This document shows positions 1 to 7,433 of a DNA stretch of 22,043 nt, piece by piece. The stretch is taken from positions 1-22,043 of the forward strand of contig CAMPCR010000011.1 of assembly GCA_946646575.1 (NCBI GenBank). Direction: 5' to 3'. Under the pieces are notes generated by a model that ran no database searches, was not told the DNA's origin, and was given only the letters and a program-made list of their open reading frames with translations. Each line of letters starts with the position of its first letter. Position 1 is the first letter of the stretch. This DNA comes from UBA3222 sp002363035. Its GTDB lineage: Bacteria; Verrucomicrobiota; Verrucomicrobiia; Opitutales; UBA9783. A program made the position numbers and the translations under genes.

Positions 1-611
1 CTGAATTTCGACCAATTTGTAAAAATACCGACACGTTATGTTTTCCGTGCGACGGTCGTCATTTAGGATTTCAGACTATCGAAGATACACAAAAATTTTT
101 TATCAAGGGCGGTACATTCAACCTTCAACAGTTACTCAAAGACGAAACCCTCGCAGGACATTTTCGAAACGGCGCCTGCGTTATTAGTCGATTGGCGCCC
201 GTCGATTATCATCGCTTTCATTTTCCGTGCGACGGTATCCCAAATGCAGCGCGTTTAATCAACGGTTTTTTGTACTCGGTAAGCCCCGTGGCATTAAAAG
301 GCAGTTGGCGAATTTTCGGTGAAAATAAACGTTGGTTGACGATTTTACAGTCCGAACGCTTCGGGAAAATCGCCCTGATCGAAGTTGGTGCCTGCTGTGT
401 TGGCAGTGTACGTCAAACATTCGTACCCGAAAGTTTTGTCAAAAAAGGCGATGAGAAAGGTTATTTTCTCTTCGGCGGTTCGACCGTTATCACGCTCTTC
501 GAACCCAATCGCGTTGTTTTGGCAAAGGATTTAGTTGATTGCACACAAAAAGGTCTGGAATTATACGCCCATATGGGCGATATAATGGCTCGATGTGCTG
601 CGGATAAGTAA
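1..611 (+). CDS. psd: Phosphatidylserine decarboxylase, 5' end missing
   Basis: Membrane enzyme that decarboxylates phosphatidylserine to phosphatidylethanolamine, the last step of PE synthesis. The reading frame is open from base 3 to the TAA at 609-611, so the start lies upstream of the window; about 202 residues are visible. Seen: a segment reading VISRLAPVDYHRFHFP, the conserved His-rich core of this family, and near the C-terminus KGDEKGYFLFGGST. The Ser codon at 480-482 is the expected self-cleavage site, where the Gly-Ser bond breaks and the serine becomes the pyruvoyl cofactor. The wording of both motifs is, from memory, closer to chlamydial and other PVC enzymes than to the E. coli LGST type. 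An internal TTG at 192 is not the start, because homology continues upstream of it. The next gene is convergent. Confidence 0.93.
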   Translation, partial: EFRPICKNTDTLCFPCDGRHLGFQTIEDTQKFFIKGGTFNLQQLLKDETLAGHFRNGACVISRLAPVDYHRFHFPCDGIPNAARLINGFLYSVSPVALKGSWRIFGENKRWLTILQSERFGKIALIEVGACCVGSVRQTFVPESFVKKGDEKGYFLFGGSTVITLFEPNRVVLAKDLVDCTQKGLELYAHMGDIMARCAADK

Positions 612-642
612 GAATACCGCTTTGTTGATTTTTTAACGTAAT

Positions 643-664
643 GTATAAGGTTGTCTCTTTATAC
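643..664. other. Hairpin between convergent psd and amidase genes
   Basis: GTATAAGG (643-650) pairs with CTTTATAC (657-664) around a 6-nt loop, giving an 8-bp stem with one G-U pair. It lies 31 bases after the psd stop. No clean U-run follows on either strand (GGGGGCTTTTCTT on the plus strand), so it is at best a weak terminator. The rest of the 612-857 gap shows nothing convincing. Confidence 0.25.
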
Positions 665-857
665 GGGGGCTTTTCTTGCGTGCTTCGCGTCGAAGTTTTC
701 TCAAAAGCAAAGGAAGTTGCGCGGAAAACATGGGCTGTTCAGATTTTAAGCATTCCTTGTTTCCTGGGAGAATGCATAAAACGGAACTTTTCCCGGTACA
801 TCTGACGAACATTCGCAAGATTTTCTTTTAAAATCCAGGCAACAACCGAACCTTTTT

Positions 858-2432
858 TCAGCCTCCGTTATACGCACGGATGCCATCGGCAATCGCCCGC
901 GTCAATTTTTCCTGATAATCGGCACTGTTGCAGGTTTTTGATTCCGTCGGATGGCTTAAAAAACCGCATTCGATGAGGATTCCGGGACAATTTAATTCCC
1001 GCAGAACCCCCAGGCGTTTCCGCTTTACACCGCGATCAACGGAGCCCGTGTTTTGAATAATTTTCTGCTGCACCTGCCAACCCAAAAGGGAATTTTGTCC
1101 GTCAAACGCGTTGATCGGCATCGAATTGAATTCCTTTGTCACGATATGATCGCTCGAGGGCGATCCCGCCAACGGAAATCCAAAAACCTCAATGCCGCGC
1201 GCCTGTTCCGACGGTGCCGAGTTGTAATGAACGGAAACAAACAAATCGGCGTGTTTCATGTTTGCAAACAACGACCGTTGACTCAGCGATATATCTACAT
1301 CGGTTGTCCGTGTCAGATGAACCACGTAACCCATCGAGCGCAATTTACCCGCCAACAACTGCGCGGTTTTAAGCGTTAAAAGTTTTTCCTTTAGACCGTT
1401 TTGAACGGTACCCTCCGCTTTCCCGCCGTGCCCCGGATCGAGTACGATTGTTTTGGCTCGTTTTTTAACAAAATTTTGCGGAAACAACAGCGGTTTGAGA
1501 ATATTTTCGACATCCGCCGTTCGAATGCGGTACTCCTCCGTGAGCAATCCCAAACGATGCACCAACTTTTTGATCCGCGTCATCGGGACGGATTGCTTCT
1601 CAATCGGAAACGAAAGAAAGATTTTGATACCGTTAAACTTCGCCTCTTTGGTACCGCTTTGGAATTCAAAACAATTTTTATTTTTACCGTCGGATAACAG
1701 GATTGTATTCCCGTTCACGGAGTACTTTAAACGCAATTGTTTTGCCACGTCCGATAAACGAACGGAGGTGTTCAGCGAAAATGCGGGCATTATCGGTTTT
1801 GCGGCTAAAACAGGCGAAAGAGCGCGGACACCGCCTGATGTACTCGTAACCGTAGTCTTCGGTTGAATTACGGACTGTTTAGGGGTAACTTTTAGTGCGG
1901 TCTGCTTTAAAGGAACAGCCTGTGGTGATTTTAACGATCCATTCGTATTAAAAGTATTTGATGACGCCTGTGCTTTGACGTTGGACGTAACAGGCAATTT
2001 TTGAACGGATGTCTTCGAGGAGGTAACCGCGGTGCCTTTCTTGGAAGTTATCACAACACTCTTCGCGGTTGTTGTTTTCGATGCGATCGTTTGGTTTTTT
2101 GATAAAGAAGCTTTCGAGACACTCGCCTTCGCACCGGTCGTCGAAGTTTTTACTGTTTTTTGAGGTTGCTTTTGTGCAAACTTTGGGAGTACCGATGGCG
2201 AAGTAACTTTCTTCGTTATTACAGACGCTTTGGTAATTCCCGCCTTCGTTTGAGGAATTTTTAAAGAACTCTTACCTGCTTTGACGGTTGCTTGTTTTTG
2301 AGTACCGACGGCATTTTTAACAATCGACCGATCCGCAAATGCGATGTTCGGAAACCCACCCCACAACCACGAAAAAAACACGATCGCGAGCCAGTACACC
2401 GACAAACGGACGGACGTAACCTCGAAGCGCAT
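858..2432 (-). CDS. Secreted N-acetylmuramoyl-L-alanine amidase (Amidase_3)
   Basis: Zinc amidase that cuts the lactyl bond between MurNAc and the peptide stem, probably acting in the periplasm during division. 524 residues. An N-terminal hydrophobic stretch (about 10-33, ending IAFA-D) looks like a signal peptide. Residues about 37-205 are low complexity, rich in Lys, Ser, Thr, Val and Gln. About 225-320 has an NGNTILL...FNGIKIFLSFP pattern resembling a copper-amine-oxidase-N or AMIN-like wall-binding domain. The catalytic domain starts near 327: zinc ligands H335 (DPGHGG), E349 (LKEK) and H402 (SVHYN), and general base E488 (IECGFLSHPTE), all intact. The start is taken as ATG at 2432, which shares its A with the infC stop (TGATG); a GTG lies just upstream at 2435. 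A GGAG motif sits 8 bases before the ATG, inside infC. Confidence 0.9.
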   Translation of the reverse strand: MRFEVTSVRLSVYWLAIVFFSWLWGGFPNIAFADRSIVKNAVGTQKQATVKAGKSSLKIPQTKAGITKASVITKKVTSPSVLPKFAQKQPQKTVKTSTTGAKASVSKASLSKNQTIASKTTTAKSVVITSKKGTAVTSSKTSVQKLPVTSNVKAQASSNTFNTNGSLKSPQAVPLKQTALKVTPKQSVIQPKTTVTSTSGGVRALSPVLAAKPIMPAFSLNTSVRLSDVAKQLRLKYSVNGNTILLSDGKNKNCFEFQSGTKEAKFNGIKIFLSFPIEKQSVPMTRIKKLVHRLGLLTEEYRIRTADVENILKPLLFPQNFVKKRAKTIVLDPGHGGKAEGTVQNGLKEKLLTLKTAQLLAGKLRSMGYVVHLTRTTDVDISLSQRSLFANMKHADLFVSVHYNSAPSEQARGIEVFGFPLAGSPSSDHIVTKEFNSMPINAFDGQNSLLGWQVQQKIIQNTGSVDRGVKRKRLGVLRELNCPGILIECGFLSHPTESKTCNSADYQEKLTRAIADGIRAYNGG

Positions 2433-3052
2433 CACACCGGCTCCGCGTCGCCGTCATCCTCGGTCGGCTTGCCGTACACCAAAACGCGCTTCGCGGTCGG
2501 CAACGGAGACATCATCACAAATATATTCCGACCGCTTAATGTGACTTTCCCGTCCGCAACACCGACATTTTTTAAATCGTCCGCCATCCGTTGCACCACA
2601 TCAATTCCCAGCTGCGGATTACCCATTTGCCGACCGCGCAGATTGAGGAAAACTTTTAATTTATTGCCTTTAAAAAGAAAGCTCTCCGCCTGCCGACGCT
2701 TGGTTTCGAAATCTCCGTCTCCGATCAACGCTCCGAGTTTGATTTCCTTCAGCTTCGCCGATGCCGATTTGTTCGATTTCGACTTCTTCCCTTCGTCGTA
2801 CATGTACTTGCCGAAGTCTACGATCTTGCACACGGGCGGCTGGGCGTTCGGCGAAATTTCCACCAAATCCAAACCTGCGTTTTGTGCCGCTTCCAACGCA
2901 TCCTGCAACGGTAAAATTCCGATTTGCTTCCCGTCCGCACCGATGACGCGCACTTCCCGCGCACGGATTTGCTTATTCTTGCGCGGCGAATTGGAGAACT
3001 GCTTTTTGAAAAACGGCGACGATTTCTTAGATTTTTTGGGAAAGCCGACCAT
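2432..3052 (-). CDS. infC: Translation initiation factor IF-3
   Basis: Binds the 30S subunit, prevents premature 50S joining and proofreads the start codon/initiator tRNA. 206 residues with the usual two-domain plan: a basic N-terminal extension (about 1-25), the N-domain (IRAREVRVIGADGKQIGILP to VCKIVDFGKYMYDEGKK), a Lys-rich linker and the C-domain (LKEIKLGALIGDGDFETKRR to RNIFVMMSP). It starts with ATG at 3052, unlike the AUU start used for autoregulation in E. coli; no clear Shine-Dalgarno motif precedes it. The usual followers rpmI and rplT are absent. Instead the stop overlaps the start of a cell-wall amidase, so the two are probably co-transcribed and coupled. The C-terminal tail is acidic (EDDGDAE). 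Confidence 0.96.
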   Translation of the reverse strand: MVGFPKKSKKSSPFFKKQFSNSPRKNKQIRAREVRVIGADGKQIGILPLQDALEAAQNAGLDLVEISPNAQPPVCKIVDFGKYMYDEGKKSKSNKSASAKLKEIKLGALIGDGDFETKRRQAESFLFKGNKLKVFLNLRGRQMGNPQLGIDVVQRMADDLKNVGVADGKVTLSGRNIFVMMSPLPTAKRVLVYGKPTEDDGDAEPV

Positions 3053-3081
3053 CGAGATGAACGTTTGTGAACATTTTTTTT

Positions 3082-3110
3082 ATTTGACCCGAAAAAATGC
3101 TTATTGTCAA
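3082..3110 (-). promoter_or_regulatory. Candidate promoter of infC
   Basis: On the minus strand a perfect TTGACA (3110-3105) is followed after 17 bases by TCAAAT (3087-3082), a 4 of 6 match to TATAAT. It lies 30 bases before the infC ATG. It also overlaps the upstream ATG at 3097 of the plus-strand neighbour, which favours the downstream start chosen for that gene. Confidence 0.4.
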
Positions 3111-3195
3111 ACACATTTCGCACCGAACCTTGCGCCATCTTCACCGTCGCGTTGCGCAATATCCTTTGGCACGAAATCTGCTGTGTAAAAGGTAC

Positions 3196-5487
3196 ATGCT
3201 GTCTTCCGTGTCATCGGCGAACTCCCTCAACGTTAGTGCGTTAAATACAGCGTCGTTGTTGGCGCAGGTACGGGAAGCACGGAAAGCTTCGCTCGCAACT
3301 CAGGGGATCCGTGCCTTCGATCCCGCTACAAATGCCGTCGAGCCGACGTATGTGAAGCAACTTTACAATGCTTACGTTCAATTTTTTCTCGGGGATACAG
3401 ACGCAAAAAAGGTCGGGCTGGAGGAGATTGAAAACGTTTTAAAAGATCAGCTCAATGCCGTTCTGTCGTTGGTTTTGTCAAAAAAAACATACGATTTTCC
3501 GCTCGATATCGCCAAAATTCTCGATGAGAACAAACTCACCAACGCCTGTAAGAAAGGAAACGAAGCTTACAAGTTTTACGTACGAAAAATCGTCTCCGAA
3601 CTGAACAACCTGCACGAAATTATCACGAGCGCAAAAAACAATTTATCTCAACTGCAAACTTTGATCCGACGGGAAGATTTTGAAAATCCCGCCGTACGTG
3701 AACTCTTAACGCAGTTGCGTCTTGCGGAGATCGACGGAGAAGCGATTAAAAAAACGTTCTCCGAATACATGGTGCCTAAAAATTTCGATATCACGTACTT
3801 TGATGTCTACAAATATGGTGATGATGAAGACCCAAAGTACACCCGAACGGCAGGAACCGCCAAAAGCGCCCTACAGGGTTCGGACGCCTACACCATGCCC
3901 GAAGCAACGGAGATTGATTGGGAGGAAGAAAAAGAAAAAGAGGAAGGGGAAGATTGGAAAACAAAAATATTAACATTCCACTCAAAAATTCCGGACGACA
4001 TTTCCTCCGTCGACGACCTGCGTACTAAAATCAAAACCGACAAGCTGACCGGCAGCCGCGAAGTGTACGCGTGTTATTTTAAAAAAGGCTCCGTCACGGC
4101 AATGACCGACCGCTACGATTCGTCCGCCGATGTGTATTATCAGACAAAAGAAAAAAACACCGAAACGGAAAACTCCGAAATTTCCTTTTTCGGCGAACTT
4201 CCGTTGCTCGATAAACTGAAATACATTATTTTGTATTACACCAAGTCGGGTACGCGCCGGACCTTTCCCGAAAACGACGCCGTAAACGGTTTCCCGTGTC
4301 TGTCGAACCCTCCTCCGACGGGTACTAATCCCGCGACCGGACAGGATCGGAAATACACCGATGACATCAACGAAATCGCACACCTGGAGCCGTTTTACAT
4401 CGGTTTTCTGGTCGATCGCGACGGTCCCGTTAATGCTCTGGCATCGTTCATGGAAATTAAATCCGCCGCCATCGGTGAACAGATCAAAGTACTCGGTTAC
4501 CGTATCAAGGCTCTCCGTTGCTACCTCCGTTTCATCAACCGCGGTCTGGAAGAGATTAATAAAAGCGACGAAAACAACGAACGCATTCCGAACGCAGCAT
4601 ACCAGATTTTATCCATGATCGGATGCAATCCAACGCGCCTCATTAAAACCATAGACGGTAAAGATTACTTTGTTCTGCAATATAACGGCGACGACGGGAA
4701 GGCAACCTACCATACATCTGCAAACAACAATTACATGCTGGTGCGGGCGAATGACGAAGGCATGGAGGAGTTTATAAAACACGCCGATGCTCGGACAGAC
4801 GATCGTAACAGACTTATCGAAGATGTCAAGCACTGCTACAATCATCTCTTCGTATCAAGCGACGGAATCCATCCGAAGAAAGAAACTCACTATGCCGGAG
4901 GACTTATGTTGGGGCTCGGTCTAATCAGTCGGAGTATGTGGAACTACATATGGCATGAGAAAGGTTGGAACCTTAACATTGAGCATCTCAGATACGAGAC
5001 AGATGGCGAGGGTAGACTTAGATGGAGGTACAGTGCCTGGGTGGACGACGACGGCGATGTGAGTGTAACAGAGACGCTCCCCGAGGGTTGGTGTGATGAG
5101 CCGCATTACCCAAACGTGAACAGCTCTCTGTTGCGCATCATAAACGAACCTGACGAAAGCAAACTTCCGCGGGAATTGGAGACCAATCGAATGAATATCA
5201 CGGGGGTGATCAATCAAAGTTACTACGGAGGAGAGGTCTCCTGGTACAACCGTCCACAAGAGGACGGCAAAGACACCGATCGCACAAAAGCCGTGTATCC
5301 GTCGATCATAAAAAATTGGAAAAGTACCTACGATACCATCATCGGTAACATCCAATCGCAGCTGGAAAGCGTTAACAAATCGATCGAATCACTGCGGAAC
5401 AAAATCAACACCTTCGATACGTCCGCCGCCAATTTCCGAAACAAGGCATACACCATTTACAACAAAACCGTCAACAACATCGAATAA
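3196..5487 (+). CDS. Large hydrophilic T3SS protein, candidate needle-tip protein
   Basis: First gene of a T3SS translocon operon; not recognised by sequence alone. 763 residues from ATG 3196, which follows AAAAGG; an in-frame ATG at 3097 would add 33 Arg/His-rich residues and overlap the infC promoter. The N-terminus is Ser/Asn/Ala rich (MLSSVSSANSLNVSALNTAS), as in type III substrates, with no Sec signal and no membrane segment. Helical region about 50-195; acidic patch 241-254 (DWEEEKEKEEGEDW); predicted long helix 413-456; a Trp/Tyr-rich domain 460-700; terminal coiled-coil-like helix 703-760. Two long helices bracketing a variable domain is the plan of LcrV-type tip proteins, and the gene sits exactly where lcrV does (before sycD and yopB). 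It is over twice the size of LcrV (about 326 residues). Codon use changes at about 4800-5060. A secreted effector or hydrophilic translocator is the alternative. Confidence 0.6.
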   Translation: MLSSVSSANSLNVSALNTASLLAQVREARKASLATQGIRAFDPATNAVEPTYVKQLYNAYVQFFLGDTDAKKVGLEEIENVLKDQLNAVLSLVLSKKTYDFPLDIAKILDENKLTNACKKGNEAYKFYVRKIVSELNNLHEIITSAKNNLSQLQTLIRREDFENPAVRELLTQLRLAEIDGEAIKKTFSEYMVPKNFDITYFDVYKYGDDEDPKYTRTAGTAKSALQGSDAYTMPEATEIDWEEEKEKEEGEDWKTKILTFHSKIPDDISSVDDLRTKIKTDKLTGSREVYACYFKKGSVTAMTDRYDSSADVYYQTKEKNTETENSEISFFGELPLLDKLKYIILYYTKSGTRRTFPENDAVNGFPCLSNPPPTGTNPATGQDRKYTDDINEIAHLEPFYIGFLVDRDGPVNALASFMEIKSAAIGEQIKVLGYRIKALRCYLRFINRGLEEINKSDENNERIPNAAYQILSMIGCNPTRLIKTIDGKDYFVLQYNGDDGKATYHTSANNNYMLVRANDEGMEEFIKHADARTDDRNRLIEDVKHCYNHLFVSSDGIHPKKETHYAGGLMLGLGLISRSMWNYIWHEKGWNLNIEHLRYETDGEGRLRWRYSAWVDDDGDVSVTETLPEGWCDEPHYPNVNSSLLRIINEPDESKLPRELETNRMNITGVINQSYYGGEVSWYNRPQEDGKDTDRTKAVYPSIIKNWKSTYDTIIGNIQSQLESVNKSIESLRNKINTFDTSAANFRNKAYTIYNKTVNNIE

Positions 5488-5489
5488 TT

Positions 5490-6044
5490 ATGTCCATCAC
5501 CGTTGCACAATATATCCGAAACGAACTCGCAAAGGCACTCGGTTCCGAAGTAACCGTTAGTGATGAAGCAATCGGCAGAAGTCTGCTCGTCAGTCATATG
5601 CTCTCCACGGGAGAAATGACCCTGAAAGATTTGATACCGACGGCGGAAAAACATGCGGAACTGCTTTACGCCGTTGCTTACGAGTTCTACCAAAACAACA
5701 AAATCGAGAAGGCGTATTGTCTGTTTGCCGCGCTCTGCGCCTACGATCCGAAGTGTATCAAATTTTTGGAAGGCTGGGCGGCGACCTCCAAACTGCTCAA
5801 AAAATACCAAGAGGCGACGATCGCTCTTTTCACGCTGACGCAGGTCGACCCAATCAATCTTTCTTACTATCCGGAGCTTGCGGAAATGCTTTACAAACTG
5901 CAACAGCCGGAAGCGGCCGTTAAGTGTTGCGAAGCGGTCGAAAAACTGTCGAAGGAGGAACCGTTCAAATCCAAAAACAAAAGCCTCGACGTCTTGGTTA
6001 AAAAGACCGTCGCCCTGCGCAAAGCTTTCACCTCAAAAAAATAA
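5490..6044 (+). CDS. sycD: Class II T3SS chaperone, SycD/LcrH/IpgC type (TPR)
   Basis: Cytoplasmic chaperone that keeps the hydrophobic translocators soluble and unoligomerised until export. 184 residues, slightly longer than SycD (168). After an N-terminal helix (1-50) come three TPR-like repeats at about 53-86, 87-120 and 124-157: AYEFYQNNKIEKAYCLFAAL...DP, GWAATSKLLKKYQEATIALF...DP and AEMLYKLQQPEAAVKCCEAV. This spacing and the Asp-Pro ends are the signature of the family. A Lys-rich tail follows. It starts 2 bases after the stop of the tip-like gene and has no good ribosome binding site of its own, so coupling is likely. Its expected client is the next gene, which carries a PxLxxP chaperone-binding motif. 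Confidence 0.87.
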   Translation: MSITVAQYIRNELAKALGSEVTVSDEAIGRSLLVSHMLSTGEMTLKDLIPTAEKHAELLYAVAYEFYQNNKIEKAYCLFAALCAYDPKCIKFLEGWAATSKLLKKYQEATIALFTLTQVDPINLSYYPELAEMLYKLQQPEAAVKCCEAVEKLSKEEPFKSKNKSLDVLVKKTVALRKAFTSKK

Positions 6045-6053
6045 GGAAACATC

Positions 6054-7235
6054 ATGCCCGTTGATGCTCAAATCAATCTCAACATAAAGAATTCAAGCGA
6101 TATCCTTGGAAATTCGGACGTGAACAACGCCTCCGCACCGACGAAACCCGTCGAACCGAATCCCGTTACCAATAACAGAGGCATTACGGAGGTTTCGAAT
6201 GCGGAAAATGATTTTATTACGACGTTTCCCGGTACACCGAAGCCTTCTCTGCGAGAACCCGAAATACCTGCGGGACAGCTTATTGACCAAACGCTGACCC
6301 TGGCGCCCGAAGTTGCAAAAGCGCTGAATTTAAGCACGCAAACGCCCCTCGGGGAATTTATAATCGCATGTACGAACAAGATGACCGATACCATCGGGAA
6401 AATAGCGTCGGACGGCAAACTTAAAGAAGCAGGCGTTACGCAGGGAAAATTCGACAGCGAAATGATGGAGTGTCTGGTGATGCTTCTCACCATGGATTCA
6501 AAATCCAAACTGATCCAAACCCTCCAAAATACATTGCAGGCAAAGATTAATGATCGGAAGGCGGCAAACCAAGAGCTGATCGATAAAAACACCGAAGTTG
6601 CCGAGAAAAATGTGGAGCAGGTCAAGAAAAAGGAAGAAGCGGAAGCCAAACGAAAAGCATGGGGTATTCTCGGTGCCATCTTTTCGGCAATCGTCGCGGT
6701 ATTTTCGGTCATTCTTACCGTTGTTACATGCGGCGCGGCTACCCCGGTCGGGGTGGCTGCCATTTGCGGATGCGCCATGACGGTCGCCGGTTCCGCGTGC
6801 ACTATTGCGGGGCTTGCCACCGGCAATGAAAAGCTGCAGCAAATCGGCATGTGGCTTGGTCTTGCCGGCGGCGTATTCTCGCTTGCTTCCGGTATCGGTT
6901 CCATATTTGCGGTCACCAATCAGGCCAGTAACCTCTTGAAAATCATGGCAGCGGTTGCCGGTGCTGTGTCGGGCGTGACGAGCAGTACCGGTCAAATTGT
7001 CAACGGTTTCGCGCAGAAGGAATTGGCGGAAATCGAAAAGGAATTGAACAATATAAAAATCAGCCTGGATAAACTGCAACAGCAAATCAATCTTTTATCG
7101 GATATGATCGATAAAGTTGCCAATTCGATCCAGAATTTTATGAAAGATCTCTTTAAGGACGAAGAGGAAGTCTCGCAGATGGTACAACAAATGATGAAGA
7201 CGGTTCTCGATATCGAGCAAAACGTCAAGTGTTAG
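6054..7235 (+). CDS. sctE: T3SS major translocator, YopB/SipB/IpaB-like
   Basis: Pore-forming translocon subunit inserted in the host membrane at the needle tip. 393 residues, close to YopB (about 401). Order: polar Asn/Pro-rich secretion region 1-75 with PSLREP at 64-69, an exact PxLxxP motif, the known SycD/IpgC docking site of this family; amphipathic region 76-150; Lys/Glu coiled coil 150-202; hydrophobic segments 203-256 and 264-310, Gly/Ala/Ile/Val rich with GAIFSAIVAVFSVILTVV; coiled coil 318-365 (QKELAEIEKELNNIKISLDKL); acidic/Met-rich end. Ribosome binding site AAGGA at 6043-6047, six bases from ATG. Last gene before the terminator. A YopD-like second translocator, normally next, is missing; the gene could be a fusion of roles or the partner lies elsewhere. 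Confidence 0.85.
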   Translation: MPVDAQINLNIKNSSDILGNSDVNNASAPTKPVEPNPVTNNRGITEVSNAENDFITTFPGTPKPSLREPEIPAGQLIDQTLTLAPEVAKALNLSTQTPLGEFIIACTNKMTDTIGKIASDGKLKEAGVTQGKFDSEMMECLVMLLTMDSKSKLIQTLQNTLQAKINDRKAANQELIDKNTEVAEKNVEQVKKKEEAEAKRKAWGILGAIFSAIVAVFSVILTVVTCGAATPVGVAAICGCAMTVAGSACTIAGLATGNEKLQQIGMWLGLAGGVFSLASGIGSIFAVTNQASNLLKIMAAVAGAVSGVTSSTGQIVNGFAQKELAEIEKELNNIKISLDKLQQQINLLSDMIDKVANSIQNFMKDLFKDEEEVSQMVQQMMKTVLDIEQNVKC

Positions 7236-7260
7236 GGACGCATTCCGACCACTGTGTCGG

Positions 7261-7277
7261 GCACACGGCGGGTGTGC
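7261..7277. other. Small hairpin after the translocon operon
   Basis: GCACAC (7261-7266) pairs with GTGTGC (7272-7277) around a GGCGG loop. It lies just upstream of the strong terminator; it may protect the mRNA 3' end or simply be incidental. Confidence 0.35.
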
Positions 7278-7286
7278 TTAAAAAAC

Positions 7287-7320
7287 AAAACGCGGAGGTT
7301 CATATGCCTCCGCGTTTTTT
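7287..7320 (+). terminator. Rho-independent terminator of the T3SS operon, possibly bidirectional
   Basis: AAAACGCGGAGG (7287-7298) is the reverse complement of CCTCCGCGTTTT (7307-7318), a 12-bp stem whose core CGCGGAGG/CCTCCGCG is GC-rich, with an 8-nt loop TTCATATG and a run of six T. The A-rich left flank gives T-rich sequence on the other strand, so it can also stop transcription coming from the convergent transketolase gene. Confidence 0.9.
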
Positions 7321-7433
7321 ATTTCATGACCTTTAATGCTTCGGACGGAGTGCTTCCAAAGTCCGCATGAACGAAAATTTTAACCGATAAACGGAAAAAA
7401 TAACCTTTGTAAGGGAAAATTTTGCAAAAGCCC

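Noticed and set aside
633..818. 61-residue minus-strand frame in the psd-amidase gap
   Set aside because: Basic, with no recognised motif and no ribosome binding site; it covers the hairpin at 643-664. It could be real, but nothing in the sequence supports it beyond being open.
2292..3188. 298-residue plus-strand frame opposite infC and the amidase start
   Set aside because: It is fully antisense to two clearly homologous genes and has a Pro/Ser/Arg-rich composition typical of shadow frames.
3097..3195. Upstream start for the tip-like protein (ATG 3097)
   Set aside because: It would add 33 Arg/His-rich residues, overlaps the infC promoter, and hides the Ser/Asn-rich start expected of a type III substrate.
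6068..6919. 283-residue minus-strand frame opposite the YopB-like gene
   Set aside because: Its hydrophobic look is the complement of the real membrane segments; the plus-strand frame has the PxLxxP motif, ribosome binding site and operon context.
3196..7235. T3SS operon as a recently acquired mobile island
   Set aside because: No integrase, transposase, direct repeats or tRNA border flank it, and apart from the 4800-5060 patch its codon use looks like that of its neighbours.
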